Origin: Burkholderia sp. H160
Lineage (GTDB): Bacteria > Pseudomonadota > Gammaproteobacteria > Burkholderiales > Burkholderiaceae
Direction of reading: 5' to 3'
NCBI GenBank assembly: GCA_000173575.1
Contig: ABYL01000001.1
Span: forward strand, 62,001 to 126,000
DNA: 64,000 bases
A model generated the notes under the pieces. That model made no database searches. It was not told the DNA's origin and saw only the letters and a program-made list of their open reading frames with translations. Below, one piece after another: positions 17,427-27,700 of the stretch. Position 1 is the stretch's first letter. Each line of letters opens with the position of its first letter. Position numbers and translations under genes: made by a program.

Positions 17427-18779
17427 TTACGCGCGCAATGGCCTCAACCCCGTGCGCACTTCATTCGCGAAGATCATCGGTTCTTCCCACGCCGCAAAAT
17501 GCCCGCCCGTTTCGGGCTTGTTGAAGTAAATCAGGTTGTGATATGCCTTTTCGGTCCAGCTCCTTGGCGCCTGGTAATTTTCTCCGGGAAACGCGCTCAC
17601 AGCGGCAGGCACATTGACGTCGGCCGCGAGAAAGAAGTTCGCGTGCGATTCCCAATAGAAGCGCGCCGCCGAAACCCCCGTATTGGTGAGCCAATAGAGT
17701 GTGATGTCATCGAGTACGTCGTCACGGGTTAGCGCGCCTGCGGAATGACCGTTGACGGGATGACCGAGCACGGCAGCGCTCAACGCCGCGGCGGGCTGGC
17801 CGTAACCATCGCCATGATCGAGCAGCCAGGATGCCAGCGCGACCGGCGAGTCGGCGAGTCCGTACAGCGTCTGCGGGCGTGTGCCCATTTCGAATGCGTA
17901 GCCGCGCTTCTTCTTGAAATTCGCGCTCAACTGTTCATACGCGTGCTGCTCCTCGTCCGATAAGCCGGCAGGCATCGCGTCGCCCGCGGCGAGCGACTTC
18001 AGAACCTGTGCGGGAACGGAAGCGGGGAAGTTCACGTGAATGCCCATCAATTCAGGCGGCGCCTGTTTGGCCATGATGTTCGTCACGATGCCGCCGAGAT
18101 CGCCGCCCTGCGATGCAAAACGCTGATAGCCCAGCCGCTTCATCAACGTGACCCAGGCGCGGGCAGTGCGCTCCGGACCCCACCCCGTTGTGGTAGGTCT
18201 CGCGGAAAAGCCATAGCCAGGCAATGATGGAATCACGAGATGAAAGGCATCCGAAGCGGGCGCGCCATACGCAGTCGGATTGACGAGCGGATCGATGATC
18301 TTGAACTGTTCGATCACCGAGCCGGGCCAGCCGTGCGTCACGATCAACGGCATCGCGTTGTCGTGCTTCGAGCGCACATGGATGAAATGGATATCGAGTC
18401 CGTCGATCTCAGTGACGAACTGCGGATACGAATTCAGCCGCGTCTCGCATTTGCGCCAGTCATAGCCGGTCGCCCAGTATTGCGCGAGCCCCTGAATGGT
18501 GGCGAGCTGAATACCCTGCGATTCGTCGGATACCGTCTCACGATCCGGCCAGCGCGTGGCCTTGATGCGACGCCGCATGTCGATGAGCTGCGACTCGGGA
18601 ACATGAACATGGAACGGGCGTATCGCGGTCTTGTCGCCGTCTGCGGGTTCCACTATTTTGCCGGCTGCCGGGATCGTATCTGCGAAGGCGAGGCGGCTCA
18701 GCGAGCCCGCGGCGAGCGCCGCGGCGGCCATGCCGACGAAATGTCGACGCGATGAGGATTGGGGTGTGTCTTTTGACAT
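17427..18779 (-). CDS. TAT-exported epoxide hydrolase
   Basis: This 450-residue protein starts at the ATG at 18779 behind GGAG. Residues about 10-38 form a twin-arginine signal (SSSRRHFVGMAAAALAAG). The N-terminal epoxide hydrolase domain (FHVHVPESQLIDMRRRI, WPD) is followed by an alpha/beta hydrolase with the oxyanion motif HGWPGS, nucleophile Asp in SQGGDLGG and a His in GGHFAAWEEP near the C-terminus. Such enzymes open epoxides to diols. Export of a folded enzyme suggests activity on outside or envelope compounds. The GlxA-type regulator gene lies directly upstream on the same strand. Confidence 0.92.
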   Translation of the reverse strand: MSKDTPQSSSRRHFVGMAAAALAAGSLSRLAFADTIPAAGKIVEPADGDKTAIRPFHVHVPESQLIDMRRRIKATRWPDRETVSDESQGIQLATIQGLAQYWATGYDWRKCETRLNSYPQFVTEIDGLDIHFIHVRSKHDNAMPLIVTHGWPGSVIEQFKIIDPLVNPTAYGAPASDAFHLVIPSLPGYGFSARPTTTGWGPERTARAWVTLMKRLGYQRFASQGGDLGGIVTNIMAKQAPPELMGIHVNFPASVPAQVLKSLAAGDAMPAGLSDEEQHAYEQLSANFKKKRGYAFEMGTRPQTLYGLADSPVALASWLLDHGDGYGQPAAALSAAVLGHPVNGHSAGALTRDDVLDDITLYWLTNTGVSAARFYWESHANFFLAADVNVPAAVSAFPGENYQAPRSWTEKAYHNLIYFNKPETGGHFAAWEEPMIFANEVRTGLRPLRA

Positions 18780-18887
18780 GGAATCGATCTCCTGCCTTGA
18801 ATTGGGTGTTGCGCTGCGCATGAAGTGTGCGACGTGCAGCTTCACGAAGTCATGCGTGCTCGTAGGTTTGCGACCCGGCCTCCGGTT

Positions 18888-18993
18888 CGCGATCGCGTAT
18901 TTGACCGGATCAACGTATCCCGTTTGTGTCTGAGAGTTGTATGCGTGTAAGGGCGCGTATCCAGTCTGTTTGCAGATACGTTCGGATACAAAA
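18888..18993 (-). promoter_or_regulatory. Duplicated upstream block with GTATCC/GGATAC repeats, copy B
   Basis: Read on the minus strand, it begins TTTTGTATCCGAACGTATC and ends TCAAATACGCGATCGCG. It has the same length (106 bp) and the same order of half-sites as 16376-16481. It lies between the GlxA-type regulator and the epoxide hydrolase and probably holds the hydrolase promoter. Confidence 0.7.
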
Positions 18994-19050
18994 CGGAGAT
19001 GGGGGTGAGAGGGAGGGAGTGACCACTGGGTGGCGTAACGTGGCGACGTC

Positions 19051-20085
19051 TCAGCCGCCTTTGCTGTCCGGCTCGGCTTCGATATTCTTCGCACCACGCG
19101 AAGACCGCATTCGATATTCACTTGGAGACAATCCGGTCTTGCGCTTGAACAATTGTCGAAATGTGCTGATATCGCCATAACCGACACGTTGGCTCACCGC
19201 CTCGAGTCCAATCGGGCGCGTTTCCAGCAGGCGTTTCGCGACCTCGATGCGCAGGTTTTGCAAATACGTCAACGGAGCCAGCCCGACGGCTTCCTTAAAA
19301 CGGCGATTGAGCGTGCGTTCGCTGACAGCAAGCGATGCCGCCAGATCGCTCAACCGGAATCCCTGCTGCAACGTAGCCTCCATCTGCTGCTGGGCGCGCG
19401 CGACGAGCGTGTCGGTATGCCCATGTTCATCGAGAAGCGTTGCGAAGGAAGCCTGCGAAGTGCGGTTCATGTCGATCAACAGTGCCTTCGCGGTCATCGT
19501 AGCGAGTTCTTCGCCGGCGAATGTTTCGACGAGCCGCACTGCGAGATTCAGATACGACGTCACGGAGCCTCCCGAGATGATGCCGTCTTGCGCGATCAGC
19601 AGTTCGTGTGCGCGAACTTCGACACGCGGATAGCGGTGCGCAAAGTCCGACGCTCTCGCCCAGTGCGTCGTTGCGGCGCGGCCATCCAGCAGGCCGGCCT
19701 CGGCGAGCAGGTAATTCGCCGTGCAATAAGCCGCCAGAACAGTGCCTGCCTTGCGTTGGCGCCGCAGCGCGGAAGACAGTTCGTTCAACTGCTCGCGGCG
19801 CCCTATGAACTCGTCGATGTTCGAGAAAAACGGTGCCGTCAGCAAAACGGCGTCCGCCCGTTTGCGCGGGTCGATCTTTCCGTCGACGTAAATGGTCTGA
19901 CCCGACGCAGACCTGACGGGATGCCCGTCGAGCGATTCCACGCGCCATACGAACACGGGCGCGGATGTCGTGCCCGGTGCAGTCTTGCGCGCATGGAACT
20001 GATTGGCCGCGCTGAAGACGTCGACAGGGCCCGCGACGCCGGACGCGAGGATTCCGTCATAAACCCAGATACGGACGATAGCCAT
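19051..20085 (-). CDS. GlxA-type transcriptional regulator (DJ-1/PfpI plus AraC HTH)
   Basis: This 344-residue regulator has an N-terminal DJ-1/PfpI amidotransferase-like domain (residues about 1-190, with AAYCTANYLLAEAGLL around the conserved Cys). A C-terminal AraC-type double helix-turn-helix follows (LAASLAVSERTLNRRFKEAVG; VGYGDISTFRQLFKRKTGLSPSEYR). Relatives sense small nitrogenous metabolites and activate nearby operons. It is upstream of the epoxide hydrolase on the same strand and divergent from the tautomerase/NTF2-like genes, so it could control both sides. Confidence 0.92.
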   Translation of the reverse strand: MAIVRIWVYDGILASGVAGPVDVFSAANQFHARKTAPGTTSAPVFVWRVESLDGHPVRSASGQTIYVDGKIDPRKRADAVLLTAPFFSNIDEFIGRREQLNELSSALRRQRKAGTVLAAYCTANYLLAEAGLLDGRAATTHWARASDFAHRYPRVEVRAHELLIAQDGIISGGSVTSYLNLAVRLVETFAGEELATMTAKALLIDMNRTSQASFATLLDEHGHTDTLVARAQQQMEATLQQGFRLSDLAASLAVSERTLNRRFKEAVGLAPLTYLQNLRIEVAKRLLETRPIGLEAVSQRVGYGDISTFRQLFKRKTGLSPSEYRMRSSRGAKNIEAEPDSKGG

Positions 20086-20191
20086 AAGTGTGTCCGAAAT
20101 TCCCCGAATAATGGCGATGCTGCCACTTTTGGCCGAACCGGTAAACCCCGATCATGGCCACATCCCATGAACTGAACGCAGGAGCAGCACC

Positions 20192-20746
20192 ATGCCAATG
20201 ATCGATGCACTGTGGCCCGAGGACGCCTTGACGCCCGAGGCCGAAGCCCGCCTAGTCAAGGAACTGACCGACATCCTCATCAGGGCCGAAGGGTACGATC
20301 CCGCCAGTCAGATCGCACAGCGTGTCACTGTATTCCATCTTCATCGGCCGGCTGCGATCTACGTCGGCGGTGAACGCACGAACACGATCCGCTATCGGAT
20401 CATCCCCTCCGCACCTGAGGGGCAATACACCGACGAATCGCGTCGCTGGCTCGTGAGACAGGTCACGGAAGCGGTGGCGCGCGCGGAGAACAGGCCGTTC
20501 GATGACGTCGCGCCGCGCGTCTGGGTCTTCCCAACCGAGATACCCGATGGCGCCTGGGGCACGCGCGGTGCGATCTGGATGCTGCCCGATATTCATGCGC
20601 TGCTGGCGGGCGAGTCGGAGCGCGGCGCAGGCGTTGCACGGCTTGCGCGACGCCGCCTCGAAAAAGCGCGCATCACGCTCGAAGCAGCGCTCGATGCCGC
20701 CAGCGCAGGCATCGCGAGCAAATCATCACTGGAGCGCCCAGCATGA
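20192..20746 (+). CDS. Tautomerase-superfamily protein
   Basis: This 184-residue protein begins Met-Pro, as needed for the catalytic N-terminal proline of tautomerases after Met removal. It has internal features of 4-oxalocrotonate tautomerase/MIF-like domains (a repeat around RVTVFHLHRPAAIYVGG and RVWVFPTEIPDGAWG). It is longer than a single 4-OT unit and looks like a fused two-unit form. Its stop overlaps the next start (ATGA), so the two are translationally coupled. It is divergent from the GlxA-type regulator. Confidence 0.85.
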   Translation: MPMIDALWPEDALTPEAEARLVKELTDILIRAEGYDPASQIAQRVTVFHLHRPAAIYVGGERTNTIRYRIIPSAPEGQYTDESRRWLVRQVTEAVARAENRPFDDVAPRVWVFPTEIPDGAWGTRGAIWMLPDIHALLAGESERGAGVARLARRRLEKARITLEAALDAASAGIASKSSLERPA

Positions 20747-21219
20747 AATTCAACGACACAGCCCCCGTAATGGCACCCGCAGGCGGTCCGCCGCTCTGGC
20801 TGACGAACCTCGCTGAAAACGCGACGCTCGAGGCCTCCGTGCTGAAGCGTCCGATCGAAGGACGGGCCGATATTCTCTCCGTCATCAAACACGCGGTCTC
20901 GCTCTACGCATTCCAACAACACAGCTATAAGGGCGCGATTGGCGAAGGTTTGTATATGGAGTCCTATCGCTCGCAGATCCAGGGCGTGCCGATCGAGACG
21001 GTGGTCGTCGCGCACATGAACGAACAAGGCGAGACGGAGTCCGTGGTCATTAGTCATCGCCCGCTCAATGCGGTGCTGCTGTTTTCGAAACTGATGTGGG
21101 AGCGGGTCGATCAGCGCTTCCGTGATCGCTATCTGAGCGGACCGGAAGCAGCTGCACTGAATACGTTATCGGGCCTGGCCTCACGCGAGGACGGTTGCAC
21201 TGGAGCGACTTCTCGATGA
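20743..21219 (+). CDS. NTF2/SnoaL-like protein
   Basis: The 158-residue product starts at 20743, overlapping the stop of the tautomerase gene by four bases. It has the NTF2-like pattern: a helical N-terminal part (PIEGRADILSVIKHAVSLY), then strands (YMESYRSQIQGVPIETVVVAHMN) with an acidic and aromatic-lined cavity. Such folds act as small cyclases, isomerases or binding proteins. Coupling to a tautomerase suggests joint action on a keto or enol substrate. Confidence 0.75.
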   Translation: MKFNDTAPVMAPAGGPPLWLTNLAENATLEASVLKRPIEGRADILSVIKHAVSLYAFQQHSYKGAIGEGLYMESYRSQIQGVPIETVVVAHMNEQGETESVVISHRPLNAVLLFSKLMWERVDQRFRDRYLSGPEAAALNTLSGLASREDGCTGATSR

Positions 21220-21314
21220 CAGATGCTCCTGATGACGTACGCGAACGCTATCGCACGACCGATCTGATGGAGCGGCTGAAAACCGCACTCACAGACGGTG
21301 TTCGAGGCCGCACG

Positions 21315-21716
21315 ATGAAACGGCTTCTTCTTAACTTGACGACAGCCTCTGTGCTGATCGCTTCCGCTGGAGTTTCCATGGCGCACACCACTCCGATGCC
21401 AACCACGCCGACCACGAAGATACTGGCGATTGGCACCTTTCCGCCGGGCACGGACATGCAGCTTGTCCAACACATTCTTCCGTCCGAGGCTCGCGAGACG
21501 GCGCAACTCTACCTCGAGGGCAAGCTTGATCAGTGGTATTCACTGCAAGACCGGGCTGGGGTAGCCTTCATTTTGAACGTTACCGACGTGAGTCAAGCGC
21601 ATGAAATGCTCGAGGCACTTCCATTGGGGAAAGCGCACTTGATGACATTCTCGCTGCTCCCAATAGGCCCACTGAAGCCGTTGGGCAAGCTTTTGAATCC
21701 GCCTTCTCCCCAGTAG
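21315..21716 (+). CDS. Exported muconolactone isomerase-like protein
   Basis: The ATG at 21315 opens a signal peptide (residues 1-23, ending VSMAH). The mature domain (TKILAIGTFPPGTDMQLV, LYLEGKLDQWYSLQDRAGVAFIL, MLEALPLGKAHLMTFSLLPIGPL) follows the dimeric ferredoxin-like pattern of muconolactone isomerase/YCII-like proteins. An upstream in-frame start at 21195 would put 40 residues before the signal peptide and is unlikely. It probably belongs to the preceding tautomerase operon. The enzymatic activity is not proven for this fold. Confidence 0.78.
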   Translation: MKRLLLNLTTASVLIASAGVSMAHTTPMPTTPTTKILAIGTFPPGTDMQLVQHILPSEARETAQLYLEGKLDQWYSLQDRAGVAFILNVTDVSQAHEMLEALPLGKAHLMTFSLLPIGPLKPLGKLLNPPSPQ

Positions 21717-21831
21717 AAAGCGCCGGAGCGTACCGGGCTGCTGCGCCGCCGCTTTGGGGCGCCGCAAGGAATTCCGAAGCAACGAAGCGCATTTAGCTGG
21801 CGCAATTTCGCACTAAACGAGAGTGACGATC

Positions 21832-22806
21832 ATGTTCAAACTAGTAACGAATCCGACAGTCTTTCCCGCAGTAGCTGTGGGCGTTTCCGCATGCCAGATT
21901 GTGCCGGCATCATCCTCGTCGGCGCCGAAGGTTGAAGTCGGCGAGGTGCAGATCAATCCCGACATCAAGCTGCGTCATATGGTCTATCGGCCCGCGCAAT
22001 CCAGGGGTACGGTACTGTTCCTGCACGGCTTCCCGGAGACGATGTATGCGTGGAAGCCGATCGCCGAATCCCTGTCCAGCGACTACGAGGTGCATGCTTT
22101 TGACTGGCCTGGCTACGGGCAGTCTTCGCGTCCAGGCGCCGATCGCTTCGGCTACGCGCCGATGGATTATGCGCACGTGCTGGCAGACTATATCCGAACG
22201 TCCGGCATCGACAGTTCGAAGCTGGTGATTTACGCGACCGATATCGGGGCCCTGCCTGCGCTGCTGGCGGCATTGGAGCAACCGGATATCGCAAGGGAGA
22301 TCATTGTGGGTGACTTTGCCCCGTTCAACCGCCCACAGTACATGTACGAAAGCCTGCAGGGCCTGAAGTCAAAGCCTTCGTCCGACGCTGTGCGTGCTGC
22401 GATGAACAAGAACCGTGACGAAATCCTGGCAAACACATTCTTCCGCGGCATGTCGGCGGAGGAGCGCTACGCGTTGCCGCGGGAGTTCCGGGACGATATG
22501 GCGAAAGGGTGGGACGGCGATGTCACGTCGGCAGACGCATTTTTCCACTATTACTCCCATTTCACCCGCGACCAGGACTACTTCGAAGCGAATACGGCAA
22601 ACCTGAAGGTCCCCGTGAAAGTCGTGTGGGGTGAGCAGGATATCTATATCAAGAAGGAAATGGGCGTTGAGTACGCGAACCGTAACGGCGTAAAGCTTTC
22701 GATTCTCCCTAAACTCGGCCATTTTCCACATCTGCAAGCGCCTGAACAGACGGTGGACGAAGTTCGGGCCGCGTTCAGCGCGGGCAGCAATCCTGTCAGT
22801 GACTAG
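21832..22806 (+). CDS. Alpha/beta hydrolase with Asp nucleophile, probable lipoprotein
   Basis: This ~324-residue protein has an N-terminal VSAC lipobox-like end to a hydrophobic segment, so it may be a lipid-anchored periplasmic enzyme. The hydrolase core has HGFPET, a nucleophile elbow A-T-D-I-G (Asp, as in haloalkane dehalogenases and epoxide hydrolases), an acid region VVWGEQDIYI and His in LPKLGHFPHLQAPEQ. The ATG at 21832 is preferred over a GTG nine bases upstream. It may act with the neighbouring exported epoxide hydrolase on related substrates. Confidence 0.85.
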   Translation: MFKLVTNPTVFPAVAVGVSACQIVPASSSSAPKVEVGEVQINPDIKLRHMVYRPAQSRGTVLFLHGFPETMYAWKPIAESLSSDYEVHAFDWPGYGQSSRPGADRFGYAPMDYAHVLADYIRTSGIDSSKLVIYATDIGALPALLAALEQPDIAREIIVGDFAPFNRPQYMYESLQGLKSKPSSDAVRAAMNKNRDEILANTFFRGMSAEERYALPREFRDDMAKGWDGDVTSADAFFHYYSHFTRDQDYFEANTANLKVPVKVVWGEQDIYIKKEMGVEYANRNGVKLSILPKLGHFPHLQAPEQTVDEVRAAFSAGSNPVSD

Positions 22807-22925
22807 CGCGAATGCGCGGGTGATGCATACGCGGTTTCCGACACCGCGTTGGCCTCGTTTGCGGTGCTTTCGGTTGCGCAATCCAAAAAGATGATTCAGA
22901 CGGCGTTCCGCAAAGTGGCCGGCAT

Positions 22926-22948
22926 GCCCGCTGACGTCCGGGCTTTTT
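22926..22948 (+). terminator. Candidate rho-independent terminator
   Basis: A short GCCCG stem (22926-22930) pairs with CGGGC (22939-22943) across an eight-base loop and is followed by TTTTT. It lies about 120 bases after the hydrolase stop codon. Confidence 0.45.
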
Positions 22949-23049
22949 CACGCTCGATCGGGAAGCGCGCCGCCCGTGCTTCAGCCTCTTCATAGACAAG
23001 TGGGGGAGGTGATGTCTCGCCGATTTCGCGCCCGCGCATCCCTGTCACC

Positions 23050-23466
23050 TCACCGACGACGCAAATGTTCGTCCCGTTCGAATAGTTCGACGAGCCAGTC
23101 TATGAAAACGCGCACTTTCGCGCTCAGATAACGGTTGGGTGCGTAAATCACATGCACGGGGATAATCGGTTGCCGCCAATCCACGAGGAGCGGCACGAGT
23201 TTGCCCCCGACGATTGCGTCGCGCACTGAGTAGGTCGGCGCCTGGATGACGCCGAGACTGGCGAGGCCAGCCGCGAGATATGCATTCGTATCGTTGACGA
23301 CGAGTCGATGACTCAATTCGAGTCCCTCTTTCCGGTCGTCATACAAAAATGGGAACGACGGCGGGTAGCCTGCGGTGGACGGAATCATGCCGTTCGCGCG
23401 ATCGACCACTCCGTAGTACGTCACAAACGGGGCGCCAGCACGGGGCCCCGCGATGCGGGCAATCAT
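23050..23466 (-). pseudogene. LysR-type regulator, C-terminal ligand-binding fragment
   Basis: The 138 codons match the second half of a LysR substrate-binding domain: LVVNDTNAYLAAGLASLGVIQAP, VGGKLVPLLVDWRQPIIPVHVIY and the end VRVFIDWLVELF. The DNA-binding helix-turn-helix and the first half are missing. No continuation was found in the other frames upstream, so it is a remnant. Confidence 0.78.
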
Positions 23467-23660
23467 GCCTGGCGTGGCATGAAAGCAGTCAAGCTCCTAC
23501 GTCAAGTGCCGTGTGCACGAAGCGATGACGAGACAGGTTGAACCAGGACCCTAACGCCTGTTTTCGTCCGAGCGGATACCGAGCACGGACGACAATGCCG
23601 ACGATGCATTCGTCAATATGACGGCGATCATGGGTCGCGGTCATGTCGACTCCACGAGCC

Positions 23661-24137
23661 TCACTGTCTGCGTGCGTTGATCTTCATCAGGAAGAATGCG
23701 AGGGCGGCCACGACGAGGGCCAACGCACCGCCAAATGCTGCGATGTCGCGCACTCCGTCCCAGGCGACGGCCTCGCGCAGGAACAGCACGGCGAGCACAG
23801 CGATGACGACGCTGACCAGGGTCCCCTTCAGGTCTTCGAGATCGTCGATTTCCAGCCACTTCGGCACCGGTAGCTTGTCATCGATGAACAGCAAATAGAG
23901 ACCGATGCTGATGATGTAGACAGCGATTGCGATCAGGAATACATCGACGGCCTCGACGATCCCCACCGCAAATATCTTTACCGACTTGGCTGACAGCGCG
24001 AGGTCCTCGATTACATTGAGGGCAGTCAGGAACAGAACGACCGTCTCATACAGGATCAGCGCCAGCGAACCCAGAAGCGTCGCGATGACGGGAACGATCA
24101 TGATGTAGCGGCTCGAAGACAGGATACGTCGCAGCAT
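23661..24137 (-). CDS. YqhA/UPF0114 family inner-membrane protein
   Basis: This is a 158-residue membrane protein with about four hydrophobic segments. The family hallmarks are visible: an N-terminal RYIMIVPVIATLLGSLALIL, a middle VEAVDVFLIAIAVYIISIGLYLLFI and the loop VPKWLEIDDLEDLKGTLVSVV. The ATG at 24137 follows an AGAGG site. The family function is unknown; some members are linked to stress response. It is a single gene. Confidence 0.9.
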   Translation of the reverse strand: MLRRILSSSRYIMIVPVIATLLGSLALILYETVVLFLTALNVIEDLALSAKSVKIFAVGIVEAVDVFLIAIAVYIISIGLYLLFIDDKLPVPKWLEIDDLEDLKGTLVSVVIAVLAVLFLREAVAWDGVRDIAAFGGALALVVAALAFFLMKINARRQ

Positions 24138-24735
24138 CGCAGGAACCTCTCCAGATAAACGCGATCGGGCAGATCGAAGACAGATCACACTTTGCTTCCC
24201 AACACCAGATCGAGCGACACCGCTAGTACAACTTCCTCGGCGCATCGTCTGGAGATCCGCTGTGTGTGCTTGATGCTCTCCTTTGAGCAAGCGTTGACAA
24301 GCTGATTTTACGGATCGACTCGCCGGCCATCCTGCTGCATAGGATCTAACGCGCTCAAATGGTTCGAACTCCGTTTGCTGAATACCGACTGCCAATCCTG
24401 GCCACTGCAAAAGACGCCGGGAAACCACACGGTTTCTGCATCTTCATCGACGACAAACGCGAGAATTGTATCTCCCTTGTAATGAGGGGTCCTAGGGAAC
24501 TGGCGCCACCTTTCTCTTTGCCCTGCGTTGGCAGCGCAGTTCCGCCAGCCTTGCTTCAGATTGCTGACGGGTTAATTCTGCCTGGTGTCGGCCCTCATTC
24601 ATCCGATAATACTGGCGGGGAGTATGCGTTCCCAGCGATTTTTCTAGTGCAATGCCAGGTAAATAGCAGGGCTGTTCCCTCAGTGCATGCGGCGCATAAT
24701 GAACCTATGTTGGTCCCTGGCCGCGACGAGGTTGT
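24138..24735 (+). other. Gene-free interval upstream of the cyclase/AAA/TPR gene
   Basis: About 600 bases contain no supported gene. A 150-codon plus-strand frame crosses 24359-24808 but has no family pattern and overlaps the next gene. Base composition is less GC-rich than in the genes, consistent with divergent promoters for the YqhA and cyclase genes. Confidence 0.55.
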
Positions 24736-27700
24736 ATGCGCTGCACAAACTGCGGATTCGAGAATCTCGCCAGGGCCGGATACTGCGCAGCATGCGGGGC
24801 CAGCCTGACGCGCGCGTGTCCCCGTTGCGGACATGAGGCCGCTGCGACCGCCCGATTCTGCAGCGAGTGCGGAGCGTCGCTTGCTGAGGCGCCGGAGTCG
24901 GCGCGATCCGCTCCCGAGCCGCCGCCCGCGCCAGTCCATTACACGCCCCATCATCTTGCCGAGCGTATCCGCGCCGAGCACGTCGCAATGGAAGCAAGAG
25001 GCGAGACCGCGGGCGAACGCAAGACCGTCACCGCGCTGTTTGCGGACATGGCCGGTTCCACGGCCTTGATCCATGGTCTCGACCCGGAAGAGGCCCACCA
25101 ACTGATCGACCCCGTCGTCGCGCTGATGATGGAAGCCGTCCACTACTACGAGGGCTATGTCGCGAAGTCTCTCGGTGACGGCATCCTCGCACTGTTTGGC
25201 GCACCGATCGCCCACGAAGACCATCCGCAACGCGCGCTTTTCGCGGCCTTGCGGATGCAGCAGGCAATGCGCGGGCATGGCGACCGTATTCGCCTGGAAA
25301 AAGGCATTCCACTGCAGGTTCGTGTGGGCGTTCACACCGGCGAGGTCGTCGTGCGCTCGATCCGCACCGACGACCTGCACACCGATTACGACCCGGTCGG
25401 CCACACGATCCACATTGCGTCGCGCATGGAGGGCATCGCCACACCCACGTCGATCCTGGTGAGCGAATCGACTCACAAGCTCGCCGAGGGCTATTTCGAG
25501 TTCAAGGCGCTGGGGGCAGCCCAGGTCAAAGGCATTCCCGAGCCGCTCCCGGTGTACGAACTGCTGGGCCCGGGTGCGCTGCGCACGCGTTTGCAACTCG
25601 CCGCACATCGCGGCCTCGCGCGGTTCGTCGGGCGCCAGACCGAAATGGCGCATCTGAACCAGGCGCTGGAAGCGGCACGGGCGGGGCGGGGACAGGTCGT
25701 CGGTGTGGTCGGCGAAGCGGGTGTCGGGAAGTCCCGGCTTTTTCACGAGTTCAAGGAGCGCTCCCGGCGAGGATGTCTGGTGCTCGAGACGTTTTCCGTT
25801 TCACATGGCAAGGCGTTCGCCAATTTGCCGCTGATCGAACTCATGAAGAGCTATTTTCAGATCACCGCCGGCGACGATGAGCGACGCTGCCGTGAAAAAG
25901 TCATCGGCAAGGCATTGACGCTCGAGCGCAGTTTCGAGGATCTTGTGCCCTACCTGCTCTATCTGCTCGGAACGGGCGAATCCGCTTCGGCGCTGGCGGA
26001 GATGGATCCAAAGGTTCGGCGGGACCGGACCTTCGACGCGATCACGCAGCTTCTGGCGCGCGAGAGCCGGAACCAGCCGATCGAGCTGCTGTTCGAAGAC
26101 CTGCAATGGCTGGACCGGGAGACTGAGGCCTTCCTCACTTACCTTGTCGAGCGGGTGCCGGGCACCCGCATCCTGTTGCTCGTGAACTATCGGCCAGAGT
26201 ATCAGCCTGGCTGGGACTACGACCAGCTCCGGCTCGAAGCGCTCGGGCCGGTGGAAGCGCAGGGACTCCTGACGGCCCTGCTCGGCGACGATGCCTCCCT
26301 CTTGCCCCTCAGGCAGCTCATCCTCGAAAAGACGGAGGGCAACCCGTTCTTCATGGAGGAAGTGGTCCAGACGCTGGCCGAGGAGAGGTCCCTCCTTGGC
26401 GAACCGGGACGCTACCGGGTCGAACGGACCCCGGCCGCGCTGCACATCCCGACCACGGTGCAGGGCGTGCTCGCCGCGCGTATCGACCGGCTTGCGCTCG
26501 CGGAGAAGGAGCTGTTGCAGACGCTCGCGGTGATCGGCAAGGAGTTTCCGTTCAGCCTGATCCAGCGTATTTGCGGCGGACAGCTCGCACGCACGGACGA
26601 CGATCTGCGCGAACTGCTTGCCCACCTGGAAGCCTCGGAGTTCATTTACGAACGGCCCGCTTTCCCGGAGGTGGAATATTCGTTCAAACATGCGCTGACG
26701 CAGGAAGTGGCGGGCCACTCGCTGCTGACGGAACGGCGCAGCGCCTTGCACGAACGCACCGCAAAGGCCATCGAGGCGCTGTTCCCCACGCGAATTGCGG
26801 ACTATTGCAGCGAACTCGCACATCACTACAGTCTGAGCGGCAATATTCCGAAGGCTGTGGAGTACCTGCACCGTGCCGCGCAGCAGGCGCTCAGGCATGC
26901 CGCCCATGCGGATGCGATGCATCACCTCGGTGCCGCGCTGGGTCTGCTGGAGCGATTGCCCGATACGCCCGCACGTGCGTCTCGCGAGCTGATGCTGCTA
27001 CTGTCGCTGGGCCCCGCCTTGATGGACGTGCGCGGCTATGGCGCGCCGGAGGTGGGAGCGACCTACACGCGTGCACGGCAGTTATCCGAACAGTTCGGTG
27101 AGACCTCGCAACTGTTCGCGGCGCTGCTTGGATTGAGAATCTACAACGTATCGTGCGCGCGGTACGCTGCCGCGCGCGAGTTGGGGGAACGGATGCTGCA
27201 CATGGCGCAGCAAGCACAGGATGCCGATTGGCTCCTGGAGGCACACGGCGCACTCGGTGCGTGCCTGTTCCACCAGGGCGAGTTGAGCGCCGCGGTCGAA
27301 CACGAGGAACAGGCGCTCGCCCTCTATGATCCCGAGCGGCATCAGGCCCATGTTTTCGCTCATGGGGTGGATCCAGGTATCCGGGCATTGAACTTTCTGG
27401 CTTTGAGTTTGTGGCTCCAGGGACACCCGGATCAGGCGCGTAAGCGGAATCGGGAAGCGCTCGCCCTTGCGCAAAAGCTCGCCTACGGGCCGACGCTGGC
27501 ATTTGCACTGACTTACTCGGCCGAGTTGCATCAGCTGCGTCGCGAGGCGTCGCTGGTGCGCGAGCGAGCCGAAGCGGTCATCGCAGTCGCGACCGAGCAG
27601 GGGTTCCCGTACTGGCTCGCGCACGGAACCATCTTCCGGGGCTGGGCGCAGACTGAACCGGTAAGCCTGCAGGACGGAATCACCTTATTGTGCGAGGGCT

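Noticed and set aside
21216-21314. Short peptide before the exported isomerase-like gene resembling the start of a methyltransferase
   Set aside because: Only about 25 residues, fused in frame to a signal peptide. The similarity is too short to call.
22810-22995. Start-less coding-like stretch after the alpha/beta hydrolase
   Set aside because: Reads plausibly for about 55 codons but has no start and no recognised family.
24359-24808. 150-codon plus-strand frame before the cyclase gene
   Set aside because: No family pattern and it overlaps the start of the well-supported cyclase gene in another frame.
25801-26925. 374-codon minus-strand frame opposite the cyclase/AAA gene
   Set aside because: Shadow frame; the opposite strand encodes the ATPase and TPR domains.
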